This document shows positions 1 to 9,394 of a DNA stretch of 10,433 bases, one piece after another. A model generated the notes under the pieces. That model was not told the DNA's origin. It saw nothing but the letters and a program-made list of their open reading frames with translations, and did not search any database. The position numbers and the translations under genes are program-made. This DNA comes from CAYLSO01 sp964386525 (lineage in GTDB: Bacteria > Eisenbacteria > RBG-16-71-46 > DASYSL01): the NCBI GenBank assembly GCA_964386525.1, contig CAYLSO010000192.1, positions 1 to 10,433 on the forward strand. The letters run 5' to 3'. Each line of letters opens with the position of its first letter. Position 1 is the first letter of the stretch.

Positions 1-1205
<1,205 letters not shown>

Positions 1206-1222
1206 CTGCGACTCTCCTGACT

Positions 1223-1268
1223 GCCGGTGATTTCCCGGCGCGTCGCGGCGCACGGGGCGGCCGCCCCG
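1223..1268 (-). other. Two intercistronic hairpins between atpG and atpD
   Basis: The 78-base gap between atpG and atpD is the longest inside the operon and is highly structured. A perfect 16-base palindrome at 1253-1268 folds as a 6-bp stem (CGGGGC/GCCCCG) with a 4-base loop. A second hairpin has arms at 1223-1227 and 1235-1239 (GCCGG/CCGGC) around a 7-base loop. Neither is followed by a T-run on the minus strand, so termination is unlikely. They lie just upstream of the atpD Shine-Dalgarno and may mark an mRNA processing or stabilising site. The role is inferred; the symmetry is seen directly. Confidence 0.45.
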
Positions 1269-1283
1269 CGCCCGGGCCGCGCC

Positions 1284-2141
1284 CTACCTCAGGGCCTCCG
1301 CCCCGCCCACGATCTCGGCCAGCTCCTTGGTGATGCCGGCCTGGCGCAGACGGTTCCGCTTGAGCACCAGGGCGTCGATCATCTCGCCGGCGTTCTTGGT
1401 CGCCGCGCTCATCGCCACCATGCGGGCGGCGTGCTCGGAGGCCAGCGACTCGGCGAGCGCCTGCAGCAGCTTGGTGGTGGCGTAGCGCGGCAGCAGCTCG
1501 CCGAGCAGCGCCCGCGGCGCCGGCTCGAAGAGATAATCGCGCACCGGCGCCGCCGCCGCCGCGTCGCGCGAGGCCACCGGCAGGAAACCCTCGCGCACCA
1601 CGCGCCGCGACAGGAGCGAGACGAACTGCGTGTACTGCAGGTCCACGGCGTCCACCTCGCCGCCCAGAAACAGCTCCTGCAGCCGCTGCGACAGCGTCCG
1701 CGCCGTCTCCAGCCGCGCCTCGGCCGGCAGGTCGGTGCGCGCCTCGAGCACGTCGTAGCGGCGGCGCTTGAAGTAGTCGCGCGCCTTGCGCCCGAGCAGG
1801 AACAAGCGCGTGCTCTGCCCCTCCGTCGAGCGCAGGTGCGACTCGGCGGTGCGGAACAGGTTGGCGTTGTACGACCCGCACAGGCCGCGGTCGGCGCCCA
1901 TCACCACCAGCAGCCGGCGCGCCACCGGCCGCGCCGCGAACAGCGGGTGCCCGGCCTCGGCGGCCAGCGGCGCCAGGTTCTCCAGCATGGCGTCCATGCC
2001 GCAGGCGTAGGGGCGCGCCGCCAGCACGCGGCTCTGCGCCCGGCGCAGCTTGGAGGCGGCCACCATCTCCATGGCCTTGGTGATCTGCTGCGTGTTCTGG
2101 ACGGAGCGGATGCGCCGCTTGATGTCGCGCAGCGTGGCCAT
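1284..2141 (-). CDS. atpG: F1Fo ATP synthase subunit gamma
   Basis: Central rotor shaft of F1: a coiled coil that turns inside the alpha3beta3 hexamer and couples c-ring rotation to catalysis. 285 residues, normal for the family. The N-terminal helix signature (residues 1-30, MATLRDIKRRIRSVQNTQQI followed by TKAMEMVAASKLRRAQ) is canonical. So is the C-terminal helix with TKNAGEMIDALVLKRNRLRQ near residues 246-266, ending in the TKELAEIVGGAEAL signature. The ATG at 2139-2141 lies only 6 bases after the atpA stop. It has no purine-rich Shine-Dalgarno; the bases just upstream are ACCCCC. Initiation therefore probably depends on ribosomes finishing atpA, and a small hairpin spanning the atpA stop fits this. 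The identification is secure. Confidence 0.98.
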   Translation of the reverse strand: MATLRDIKRRIRSVQNTQQITKAMEMVAASKLRRAQSRVLAARPYACGMDAMLENLAPLAAEAGHPLFAARPVARRLLVVMGADRGLCGSYNANLFRTAESHLRSTEGQSTRLFLLGRKARDYFKRRRYDVLEARTDLPAEARLETARTLSQRLQELFLGGEVDAVDLQYTQFVSLLSRRVVREGFLPVASRDAAAAAPVRDYLFEPAPRALLGELLPRYATTKLLQALAESLASEHAARMVAMSAATKNAGEMIDALVLKRNRLRQAGITKELAEIVGGAEALR

Positions 2142-2147
2142 GGGGGT

Positions 2148-3719
<1,572 letters not shown>

Positions 3720-3735
3720 GACGATGGCCTCCGAA

Positions 3736-4281
3736 TCACGCTCGCGCGCCGAGCAGCGCCTCGCGGATCTCGGCGAGGCGGGTGCGGACGCTGTCATCCA
3801 GGATCTGGTCGCCGAGCTGGGCGATGGCGCCGCCCAGGATCTCGCGGTCGACGCGCGTCTCCAGCACCGTCGGCCGCCCGGTGCGCTGCTCGAGAGCGGC
3901 CTGCAGCCGCCCGCGCTCCGCCGCGGACAGCGGCACGGCGGTGGTCACCTTGGCGTGCAGCACGCCGCGGTGCTGCTCCAGCAGCGCCTGGTAGGCGGCG
4001 GCCGCCGCGCCCAGGTAGGTGATGCGTTTCTTGTCGAGCAGCAGGCGCAGGAAGCGCACGGTGAGCGGCTGGACGCGCCCGCCCAGCACGTGGTCCACCA
4101 GCGCGCGCTTGCGCTCGTCGAGCACCTGCGGGGACTCGAGGAACAGGCGCAGGCGCGCGTCGGCGGCGTCGAGGGCGGTGAGCGCGGCGAGGTCCGCCGC
4201 CACCGCGTCGAGGGCCTCGGCCCCGAGCGCGGCGCCGAACAGCGCGTGCGCGTAGCGATGGGCGATCCCGGCCTGCGCCAT
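3736..4281 (-). CDS. atpH: F1Fo ATP synthase subunit delta
   Basis: Peripheral-stalk cap (the bacterial OSCP homologue) that fixes the b-subunit stalk to the top of the alpha3beta3 head. 181 residues, the normal size. The N-terminal helical bundle (about residues 1-105) begins with AGIAHRYAHALF, the typical delta opening. It contains FLESPQVLDERKRALVD and the FLRLLLDKKR segment. The C-terminal domain ends in LGGAIAQLGDQILDDSVRTRL, matching the conserved family signature. The ATG at 4279-4281 follows a GGGGGAG ribosome site in the 15-base gap after atpF. The gene is 16 bases upstream of atpA. It is Ala- and Leu-rich, as is common for delta in GC-rich genomes. The identification is strong, although delta is the least conserved F1 subunit. 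Confidence 0.96.
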   Translation of the reverse strand: MAQAGIAHRYAHALFGAALGAEALDAVAADLAALTALDAADARLRLFLESPQVLDERKRALVDHVLGGRVQPLTVRFLRLLLDKKRITYLGAAAAAYQALLEQHRGVLHAKVTTAVPLSAAERGRLQAALEQRTGRPTVLETRVDREILGGAIAQLGDQILDDSVRTRLAEIREALLGARA

Positions 4282-4296
4282 GCCCTCTCCCCCGCC

Positions 4297-4800
4297 CTAG
4301 CGGCCCGCGCCGCTGCCGCCCGCCGCGACGCGGACGATGAACTCCTCCACCAGGCGGCGGCTCGACTTCTCGTCGAGCTTGGCGCGCACCACCTTCTCCG
4401 CCGAGCCGATGGCCAGCCGCACCACGTCCTCCTTGAGCGTGACCATGGCCTTCTCGTGCTCCTGCTCGAGCTCGACGGCCAGCCGCTGCAGCCGCTCGGT
4501 GACCTCGCGCTGGGTGTTCGCCTTGAGGTCGCTGGCCACGCGCTGGCCCTCGGCCACCGCCTCCTGGATGCGGGCCCGGGCCCGCGCCTCGATGGCGCGC
4601 AGCTCCTTCTCCAGCTCCTCGCGCAGCTTGGCGGCGTCCGCGCGCTCGTCGGCCGCGTGCTTGAGGTCGGCCGCGATGCCCTGGCGGCGGGCCTCGATGA
4701 AGCCGAGCACCTGCGGCCAGGCGTACTTGCCCAGCAGCCACACGACCAGCAGGAAGCCGACGATCTGGGTGCCGAGCTCTCTGAGATTGAAGATGTCCAT
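4297..4800 (-). CDS. atpF: F1Fo ATP synthase subunit b
   Basis: Membrane-anchored stator stalk linking Fo to the F1 head through delta. 167 residues. A single N-terminal transmembrane helix (about residues 10-30, with QIVGFLLVVWLLGKY) is followed by KYAWPQVLGFIEARRQGI, a usual junction in b subunits. A long charged, Ala/Glu/Arg-rich coiled coil runs to about residue 120, and the C-terminal part IGSAEKVVRAKLDEKSSRRL is the delta-binding region. Only one b-type gene is present, so the stalk should be a homodimer rather than the b/b' pair of phototrophs. The ATG at 4798-4800 has GGGAGAGG a few bases upstream. The 54-base gap after atpE carries an 8-base sequence (CGGCGGAC on the plus strand) twice, at 4823-4830 and 4843-4850, of unknown meaning. 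Confidence 0.97.
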   Translation of the reverse strand: MDIFNLRELGTQIVGFLLVVWLLGKYAWPQVLGFIEARRQGIAADLKHAADERADAAKLREELEKELRAIEARARARIQEAVAEGQRVASDLKANTQREVTERLQRLAVELEQEHEKAMVTLKEDVVRLAIGSAEKVVRAKLDEKSSRRLVEEFIVRVAAGGSGAGR

Positions 4801-4854
4801 GGCCTCTCCCGCGCCCCCGCCGCGGCGGACGCGCGCCGGTGACGGCGGACTCGC

Positions 4855-5088
4855 CTAGCGGATGCGCCCGTTGAGCATGAACATCGTGATGAAGGCGTAG
4901 ATGGTCAGCGCCTCGCAGAACGCGAAGCCGAGGATCATGGGCACGAACAGCTTGCCGGCGGCTTCGGGCTGGCGGCCGATGGCGTCCATCACGGCGCGTC
5001 CGATGAGGCCCAGGCCGATCCCCGAGCCGAGGGCGGCGAGGCCGATGGCGAGCGGAAGCGCGAGACCGAGAGCGGACTGGAACGGCAT
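4855..5088 (-). CDS. atpE: F1Fo ATP synthase subunit c (proton-type rotor ring)
   Basis: Rotor-ring proteolipid of Fo: two membrane helices joined by a polar loop. 77 residues, normal length. Helix 1 carries the glycine motif GSGIGLGLIG (residues 21-30) used for ring packing. The loop is RQPEA (39-43), which contacts gamma and epsilon. Helix 2 has the ion-carrying carboxylate Glu59 in FAFCEALTIY. By alignment with the Ilyobacter tartaricus Na+ ring, the helix-1 Gln ligand is Leu here and the Ser after the Glu is Ala60. Proton coupling is therefore expected. The ATG at 5086-5088 is preceded by the strongest Shine-Dalgarno of the operon, which suits the many copies of c needed per enzyme. The identification is secure; ring size cannot be read from this. 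Confidence 0.98.
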   Translation of the reverse strand: MPFQSALGLALPLAIGLAALGSGIGLGLIGRAVMDAIGRQPEAAGKLFVPMILGFAFCEALTIYAFITMFMLNGRIR

Positions 5089-5094
5089 GGGCTT

Positions 5095-5103
5095 CTCCTC
5101 CTT
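5095..5103 (-). promoter_or_regulatory. Very strong ribosome-binding site of atpE
   Basis: AAGGAGGAG lies 6 bases before the atpE ATG and is a long match to the 16S rRNA 3' end. No other gene in this operon has so strong a site, and atpG has none. In E. coli, atpE is known to need high translation because about ten c subunits are made per enzyme. The same logic is inferred here. Confidence 0.8.
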
Positions 5104-5109
5104 GGGTGA

Positions 5110-5122
5110 CCGCGACGCGCGG
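5110..5122 (-). other. Hairpin between atpB and atpE
   Basis: CCGCG and CGCGG around a 3-base loop form a perfect 5-bp stem in the 39-base gap, 6 bases ahead of the atpE Shine-Dalgarno. It could protect the 5' end of a processed atpE message or simply reflect base composition. There is no T-run for termination. Confidence 0.3.
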
Positions 5123-5127
5123 CGACG

Positions 5128-6537
5128 CTACGCGTGCGCGGGCTGGGCGCCGGACCCGGCGCCGTGGGGCTCCTCTTCGTGCTCGCGCGGCAGGGCCATG
5201 TACAGGTACACGGCGGTGAGGAGCGCGAACACCAGGGCCTGGACCGCGCTCATGATGAGGCCCAGGAACATGAACAGGACGTGGATCGGGAAGCCCACCG
5301 GCACCGGCTGCCACGCCATGATGGCGGCGCCGATGCCGATGAAGACGGCGATGAGCAGGTCCTCGCCGAAGATGTTGCCGAAGAGTCGCGCGGCCAGCGA
5401 GATGGGCTTGATGAGCTCGCCCATGATCTCGATGGGCAGCAGCACCGGGGCGACCGCCCAGCCGATGGCGTCTGTGGGCGAGCCCGCCATGTGGTGCAGG
5501 TAGCCGAGCAGGCCTTGCTGCCGGACGGCGGTGTACTGCACGTAGAGGAAGACGACCACGGCCATGGCCGCGGTGGTGTTGAGCGACGAGGTCGGCGCCT
5601 TGAAGAACGGCACCATCCCCATCCAGTTCATGGTCAGGATATAGAAGAAGAGCGAGCCCACGAAGGGCACATAGCGCGCCATCTCCGGGCCGAAGGTGCC
5701 GGTGAGGAAGTCGTACGCGCCCTGGGCGATGAGCTCGACGGCGGCCTGCGGGCGGTCGGGGACCAGCGTCGGCCTGGCGAACGCCAGGCGCACGCCGACC
5801 ACCAGGAAAGCGCCGGCCAGGAGCGCATAGAAGAGGTTCTCCCACAGGAAGAAACCCTGCGCCCAGGCGGCGGCCGGCAAGAGCTTGGCGAGCACGCCGG
5901 GAATGGTGGGCAGTTCGGGCACGCCCTCGGGGTGGCCGCCGGCGTGGGCGCCTTCGGCGGCGGTCTCGGACGCAGCGCCGGACTCGGCGGCGGCCACGGG
6001 CCCGCCCGGCGCGGGGGCGCCCGCCTTCGGCGACGCCATCGCCCACAGCACCATGCCGCCCGCCAGCACCGCCACCAGCGCCCAGCCCGTGATCCCCTGC
6101 GCGCGCCGCGACGGCAGCGGCCGGCGCACCGCGTCGCGCGGCTTCTCGCAGCTGCGGCCGGTGGCGAAGTCGAGGGCGCGGGCCAGCGCCAGGCCGAGGC
6201 CCTTGAGGACGACGACCGCGAAGAGGATCCAGAAGCCGAGCGTGGCGGCGACGAGCGGCAAGCCGCTCGCCAGGACGGCCCAGCCGCCGGCGAGCAAAAC
6301 GGGGACGCCGCCGAGCACGGCCGCGACGTCGCGCATCTGGGGCGTGCGCCCGAGGCGTCCGGCGAAGAGCAAGCGTCCGAGGGCTTCGAGGAACAGGATG
6401 TTCCCCACCGACCACAGCGCGCCCAGGGTGAGGGCCAGACCGAAGGGGAGGCCGCCGTAGACGGCCCCCGCCAGTGCCGCCGGCACCGTCAGGGCGAGCG
6501 TGACGCGTCGCACGCGGACGAGGAACTCGATACCCAT
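5128..6537 (-). CDS. atpB: Fused AtpI-like domain and F1Fo ATP synthase subunit a
   Basis: One open frame of 469 residues; a typical subunit a has 230-300. Residues 1-128 form a four-helix hydrophobic unit (helices near 13-33, 35-55, 71-91 and 95-115) with the layout of the AtpI/UncI family, an assembly partner of the c ring. Residues 129-149 are Arg/Lys-rich. One more hydrophobic helix lies at 150-168, then an Ala/Gly/Pro/His-rich segment to about 208. Residues 209-450 are subunit a, the stator half of the proton channel. It has the essential Arg384 in SLAARLFGNIFGED, a preceding IEIMGELIKP, and Gln433 in SAVQALVFALLTAVYLY. The ATG at 6535-6537 has no clear Shine-Dalgarno. A GTG at 6127-6129 could start a separate 333-residue subunit a with a signal-peptide-like N-terminus. 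No stop codon separates the parts. The subunit a call is secure; the AtpI call rests on layout, hydropathy and position. Confidence 0.9.
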   Translation of the reverse strand: MGIEFLVRVRRVTLALTVPAALAGAVYGGLPFGLALTLGALWSVGNILFLEALGRLLFAGRLGRTPQMRDVAAVLGGVPVLLAGGWAVLASGLPLVAATLGFWILFAVVVLKGLGLALARALDFATGRSCEKPRDAVRRPLPSRRAQGITGWALVAVLAGGMVLWAMASPKAGAPAPGGPVAAAESGAASETAAEGAHAGGHPEGVPELPTIPGVLAKLLPAAAWAQGFFLWENLFYALLAGAFLVVGVRLAFARPTLVPDRPQAAVELIAQGAYDFLTGTFGPEMARYVPFVGSLFFYILTMNWMGMVPFFKAPTSSLNTTAAMAVVVFLYVQYTAVRQQGLLGYLHHMAGSPTDAIGWAVAPVLLPIEIMGELIKPISLAARLFGNIFGEDLLIAVFIGIGAAIMAWQPVPVGFPIHVLFMFLGLIMSAVQALVFALLTAVYLYMALPREHEEEPHGAGSGAQPAHA

Positions 6538-6601
6538 TACGGACGAACCCGTTCCCGGGCGCGGCCGGACGCCGCGCCCGCTTGGAGGTCGAGTCGAGTC
6601 T

Positions 6602-6856
6602 TCAGGCCTTCGAATCCGGCGGCGGCTGATCCATTTCCCGCTGGATGCGGCGCGCGATGAGGTAGATCTGGCGCCCAGCCGCGGCGAAACCGATGAGTAG
6701 ACAGACCCAGGTCAGCCAACTCGTCCCCAGCGTGCGGTCCAGCCAGTCGCCGATGAAGAACCCGACGACCGGCCCTGCCACCAGGAGGGTGAGCAGGGTG
6801 AGCCCCAGGCCAAGCGTGCGCCAGTTATAGGCCCACTCGCTCGAGACTTTGGCCAC
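6602..6856 (-). CDS. atpZ: AtpZ-like small membrane protein, first gene of the atp operon
   Basis: 84 residues with two hydrophobic helices (about 14-36 and 45-62). The first ends in the hairpin motif GFFIGDWLDRTLGTS (33-46), typical of the AtpZ family (Pfam F0F1-ATPase subunit Ca2+/Mg2+ transporter). A basic segment and the hydrophilic tail QREMDQPPPDSKA follow. Proteins of this family sit at the head of bacterial atp operons with AtpI, and have been linked to c-ring assembly and divalent-cation supply. Its presence just upstream of the AtpI-like domain supports both calls. The start is uncertain: the GTG at 6854-6856 gives a protein of family length, but no Shine-Dalgarno is visible. A longer open frame extends to 7195 but is low-complexity and unlike any protein. 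The stop is 64 bases before the next start. Confidence 0.85.
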   Translation of the reverse strand: MAKVSSEWAYNWRTLGLGLTLLTLLVAGPVVGFFIGDWLDRTLGTSWLTWVCLLIGFAAAGRQIYLIARRIQREMDQPPPDSKA

Positions 6857-6977
6857 GGGATCGACCGCAGGATGAATCCGCAGGTTCGGGATGGAAGTTG
6901 GCGGGCCAGGACCCGCCGGTGCTACTCGGGGCGGCAGCCTACGGGCCGAGGGCCGTTTGGTCAAGGGGCCGAGGCGG

Positions 6978-7003
6978 GCCGCGCCGGAGCACGCCGCGCC
7001 GGA
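6978..7003. repeat. 11-bp direct repeat in the divergent spacer
   Basis: GCCGCGCCGGA occurs at 6978-6988 and again at 6993-7003, a 15-base period. It could be a tandem operator or chance in GC-rich DNA. Confidence 0.5.
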
Positions 7004-7080
7004 CCCCTCCTTGCGCCCGGCCGGGGGCTGCCTCACGATGCTGCCCCGTGAGCCTGAGCCGCGCGTCGCGCCCGCCGGGT

Positions 7081-7092
7081 GCGGCCGGCCGC
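7081..7092. repeat. 12-bp perfect palindrome upstream of the nucleotidyltransferase gene
   Basis: GCGGCCGGCCGC reads the same on both strands and lies 23 bases before the ATG at 7116. It is a possible dimeric regulator site. The pure G/C content means chance is a real alternative. Confidence 0.4.
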
Positions 7093-7115
7093 GCCCCGAG
7101 CCCGTGAGGTCCCCC

Positions 7116-7883
7116 ATGGCAGACCCGAAGCCGTCCCCCGCCCCGACGTCGCTGGGCGTCTCCATCCTGGGAGACGCGGCCCGCAACTGGGCCAAGCCGC
7201 TGATCGAGACCCTCTCCGGCAGCTTCGTCTCCCTCTATCTATACGGCAGCGCCGTCGAGCCCGGGTTCCGGCCCGAGCGCTCCGACGTGAACCTGCTGCT
7301 GGTGACGCGCGCCATGCCGGCCTCGGCGCTGCGCGCCCTGGCGGCCGCCTGGCCCGGCGACACCATCGCCGGGGCGCGGGTCAACCCGGTGTTGATCGCT
7401 GCCGATCAGATGCCGCGGATGCTCGATGCGTTCGCCCTCGAGATCTCCGACGTGCGCTCGCGCGGCAAGCTGCTGGCCGGCGTGGACGTGCTCGAGTCGC
7501 TGTCGGTGCCGCCGCAGGCGCTGCGCGTGCACGTCGAGCGGGAGCTGCGCCTGGCCGTCATGCGCCTGCGCCGCTCGTTCCTCATGGACCGCGACGAGCC
7601 GGCGGCGGCCGCCCGGGCCCTCGGCCAGGCGGCCGGCGCCCTGGCGGCGTGCGGGCGCGGCATCGCTTGTCTCGACCGGGCGCCCGTGCCCATGAGCGCC
7701 GAGGCGGCCATCTCCTTCGCCGCGCGCTGGGTGGGCGTGGAGGCCCGCGCCTGGCTCGAGGCGTGGCGGCTGCGCGGCGAGAAGACGCCGCCGGCGTCCA
7801 TGGAGACGCTCTTCCTCGACGTCCTCGACGCGACCGAGACCCTGCTGCGCCGCGTCGATTCGCTGAGCTGCGAAGAGAGGTGA
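7116..7883 (+). CDS. Nucleotidyltransferase-fold protein with altered catalytic motif
   Basis: 255 residues, no signal peptide, probably cytoplasmic. Residues 38-64 (LYLYGSAVEPGFRPERSDVN followed by LLLV) match the polymerase-beta-type nucleotidyltransferase core: a GS pair (Gly44-Ser45), then a spaced acidic motif on a beta strand. The second carboxylate of the usual D-x-D is Asn59, with Asp57 kept. FALEISDVRSRGKLLAG (106-122) looks like the third-carboxylate strand and following turn of this fold. The C-terminal half (130-255) is helical and Ala/Arg/Leu-rich, unrecognised. The ATG at 7116 is chosen because GAGGT precedes it by 5 bases and homology-like sequence begins soon after; a frame extending to 6891 is low-complexity. 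The stop is 8 bases before the preferred TPM start, indicating one operon. The substrate is unknown, and the protein may be a weak enzyme or only bind nucleotide. Confidence 0.75.
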   Translation: MADPKPSPAPTSLGVSILGDAARNWAKPLIETLSGSFVSLYLYGSAVEPGFRPERSDVNLLLVTRAMPASALRALAAAWPGDTIAGARVNPVLIAADQMPRMLDAFALEISDVRSRGKLLAGVDVLESLSVPPQALRVHVERELRLAVMRLRRSFLMDRDEPAAAARALGQAAGALAACGRGIACLDRAPVPMSAEAAISFAARWVGVEARAWLEAWRLRGEKTPPASMETLFLDVLDATETLLRRVDSLSCEER

Positions 7884-7891
7884 GACGCCCC

Positions 7892-8674
<783 letters not shown>

Positions 8675-8684
8675 TATCGTTGTG

Positions 8685-8705
8685 CGCGCCGCGACGCGCG
8701 GCGCG
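8685..8705 (+). other. Strong hairpin between the TPM gene and lemA
   Basis: CGCGCCGCG (8685-8693), a 3-base ACG loop and CGCGGCGCG (8697-8705) form a perfect 9-bp all-G/C stem. It starts 11 bases after the TPM stop and ends 10 bases before the lemA ribosome site. No T-run follows, so it is a poor intrinsic terminator. An mRNA-stabilising element or partial attenuator is more likely (inference). Confidence 0.55.
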
Positions 8706-8715
8706 GCGTTCCCAC

Positions 8716-8726
8716 GGAGGAGGAGG
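8716..8726 (+). promoter_or_regulatory. Very strong ribosome-binding site of lemA
   Basis: GGAGGAGGAGG ends 5 bases before the lemA ATG. It offers several overlapping matches to the anti-Shine-Dalgarno sequence, which suggests lemA is translated more heavily than the genes before it. Confidence 0.8.
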
Positions 8727-8731
8727 AAAAG

Positions 8732-9325
8732 ATGAAAGCCGGTCTGCTCTTGGTGCTCGGCATCGTGCTGGTGGTCGTGCTCTTCCTGGTGGGCGCGATC
8801 GCCGGCAGCTACAACAACCTCGTGCGCCTGAACGCCGAGGTGGACAAGAGCTGGGGCCAGGTGGAGAACCAGCTCCAGCGGCGCAACGACCTCATCCCCA
8901 ACCTGGTCGAGACGGTCAAGGGCATCGCGGCGCAGGAGCAGACGGTCTTCAAGATGATCGCCGACGCCCGCGCGCAGATGGCCGGGGCGCGCACGCCCGC
9001 CGAGACCATGGAGGCCTCGCGCACCATGGACGGCGCGCTCGGGCGGCTGTTGGTGGTGGTGGAGAACTACCCGCAGCTCAAGTCGAGCGAGAACTTCCTG
9101 CGCCTGCAGGACGAGCTGGCCGGCACCGAGAACCGCATCGCCACCGAGCGCATGCGCTACAACGAGACGATCACCGAGTACAACGTCAAGGTGAAGACCT
9201 TCCCCACGGTGTTCATCGCCGGGCTCATGGGCTTCCAGCCGCGGCAGCTCTTCGAGGCGGTGAAGGGCGCCGAGACGCCGCCGGCGGTGCGCTTCCCGGG
9301 CGGGCCGGCCGACACGACGAAGTAG
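8732..9325 (+). CDS. lemA: LemA family membrane protein
   Basis: 197 residues, the usual size. One N-terminal transmembrane helix (about 4-24) is followed by an all-helical domain. Family landmarks include YNNLV (27-31), then VENQLQRRNDLIPNLVETVK (44-63), ENYPQLKSSENFLRLQDELA in the middle, and RMRYNETITEYNVKVKTFPT leading to a short hydrophobic segment with FIAGLMGF. LemA proteins are widespread and poorly understood; the name comes from an antigen cross-reaction, not from the LemA/GacS sensor kinase. They are often encoded beside TPM-domain proteins, as here, and an envelope role in common is inferred. The gene is 57 bases after the TPM stop. It has its own very strong ribosome site and follows a stable hairpin. 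The family call is secure; the function is not known. Confidence 0.95.
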   Translation: MKAGLLLVLGIVLVVVLFLVGAIAGSYNNLVRLNAEVDKSWGQVENQLQRRNDLIPNLVETVKGIAAQEQTVFKMIADARAQMAGARTPAETMEASRTMDGALGRLLVVVENYPQLKSSENFLRLQDELAGTENRIATERMRYNETITEYNVKVKTFPTVFIAGLMGFQPRQLFEAVKGAETPPAVRFPGGPADTTK

Positions 9326-9349
9326 CGGTAGCTGAACGATTCGGGCGGG

Positions 9350-9387
9350 CGGGGCGCGGCGGCGCGCAGTGGCGCCGGGGCGCCCCG
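9350..9387. terminator. Possible bidirectional terminator between convergent lemA and lipoprotein gene
   Basis: The 69-base gap between two convergent stops holds CGGGGCG (9350-9356) pairing with CGCCCCG (9381-9387), with a smaller GGCGC/GCGCC stem (9371-9384) as an alternative fold. Only three T residues follow on the plus strand, at 9393-9395, so intrinsic termination would be weak. The position supports a terminator more than the sequence does. Confidence 0.3.
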
Positions 9388-9394
9388 CGGCGTT

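Larger units (their letters stand above)
6857..7115. promoter_or_regulatory. Divergent intergenic region between the atp operon and the nucleotidyltransferase operon
   Basis: 259 bases with no convincing gene; the open frames through it encode Gly/Pro/Arg-rich filler. It must supply promoters for both the minus-strand atp operon and the plus-strand operon, but I see no clear -35/-10 pair on either strand. Symmetric elements include a hairpin at 6900-6917 (GGCGGG, 6-base loop, CCCGCC) lying 43 bases upstream of the atpZ start. There is also an 11-base direct repeat and a 12-base palindrome, listed separately. Shared regulation is possible but not shown. Confidence 0.5.

Noticed and set aside
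3720..3797. Upstream ATG at 3797 as the atpA start
   Set aside because: It would add 26 non-homologous residues inside atpH. The ATG at 3719 has GGAGG at good spacing and gives the family N-terminus.
4801..4854. Repeated CGGCGGAC and a CCGCCGCGGCGG palindrome in the atpE-atpF gap, considered as a regulatory element
   Set aside because: Short pure-G/C motifs are expected by chance here, and the stem possible from the palindrome is only 4 bp.
3794..6415. Minus-strand open frame of 873 codons running across atpB, atpE, atpF and atpH
   Set aside because: It is a second frame of four certain genes and reads as Arg/Pro/Gly filler. It is open only because stop codons are rare at this GC content.
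5134..6660. Plus-strand open frame of 508 codons opposite atpB
   Set aside because: Antisense shadow with low-complexity composition and no ribosome site.
6891..7115. N-terminal extension of the nucleotidyltransferase gene, and the reverse-strand extension of atpZ to 7195
   Set aside because: Both are Gly/Pro/Arg-rich low-complexity sequence through the divergent spacer, with better starts downstream.
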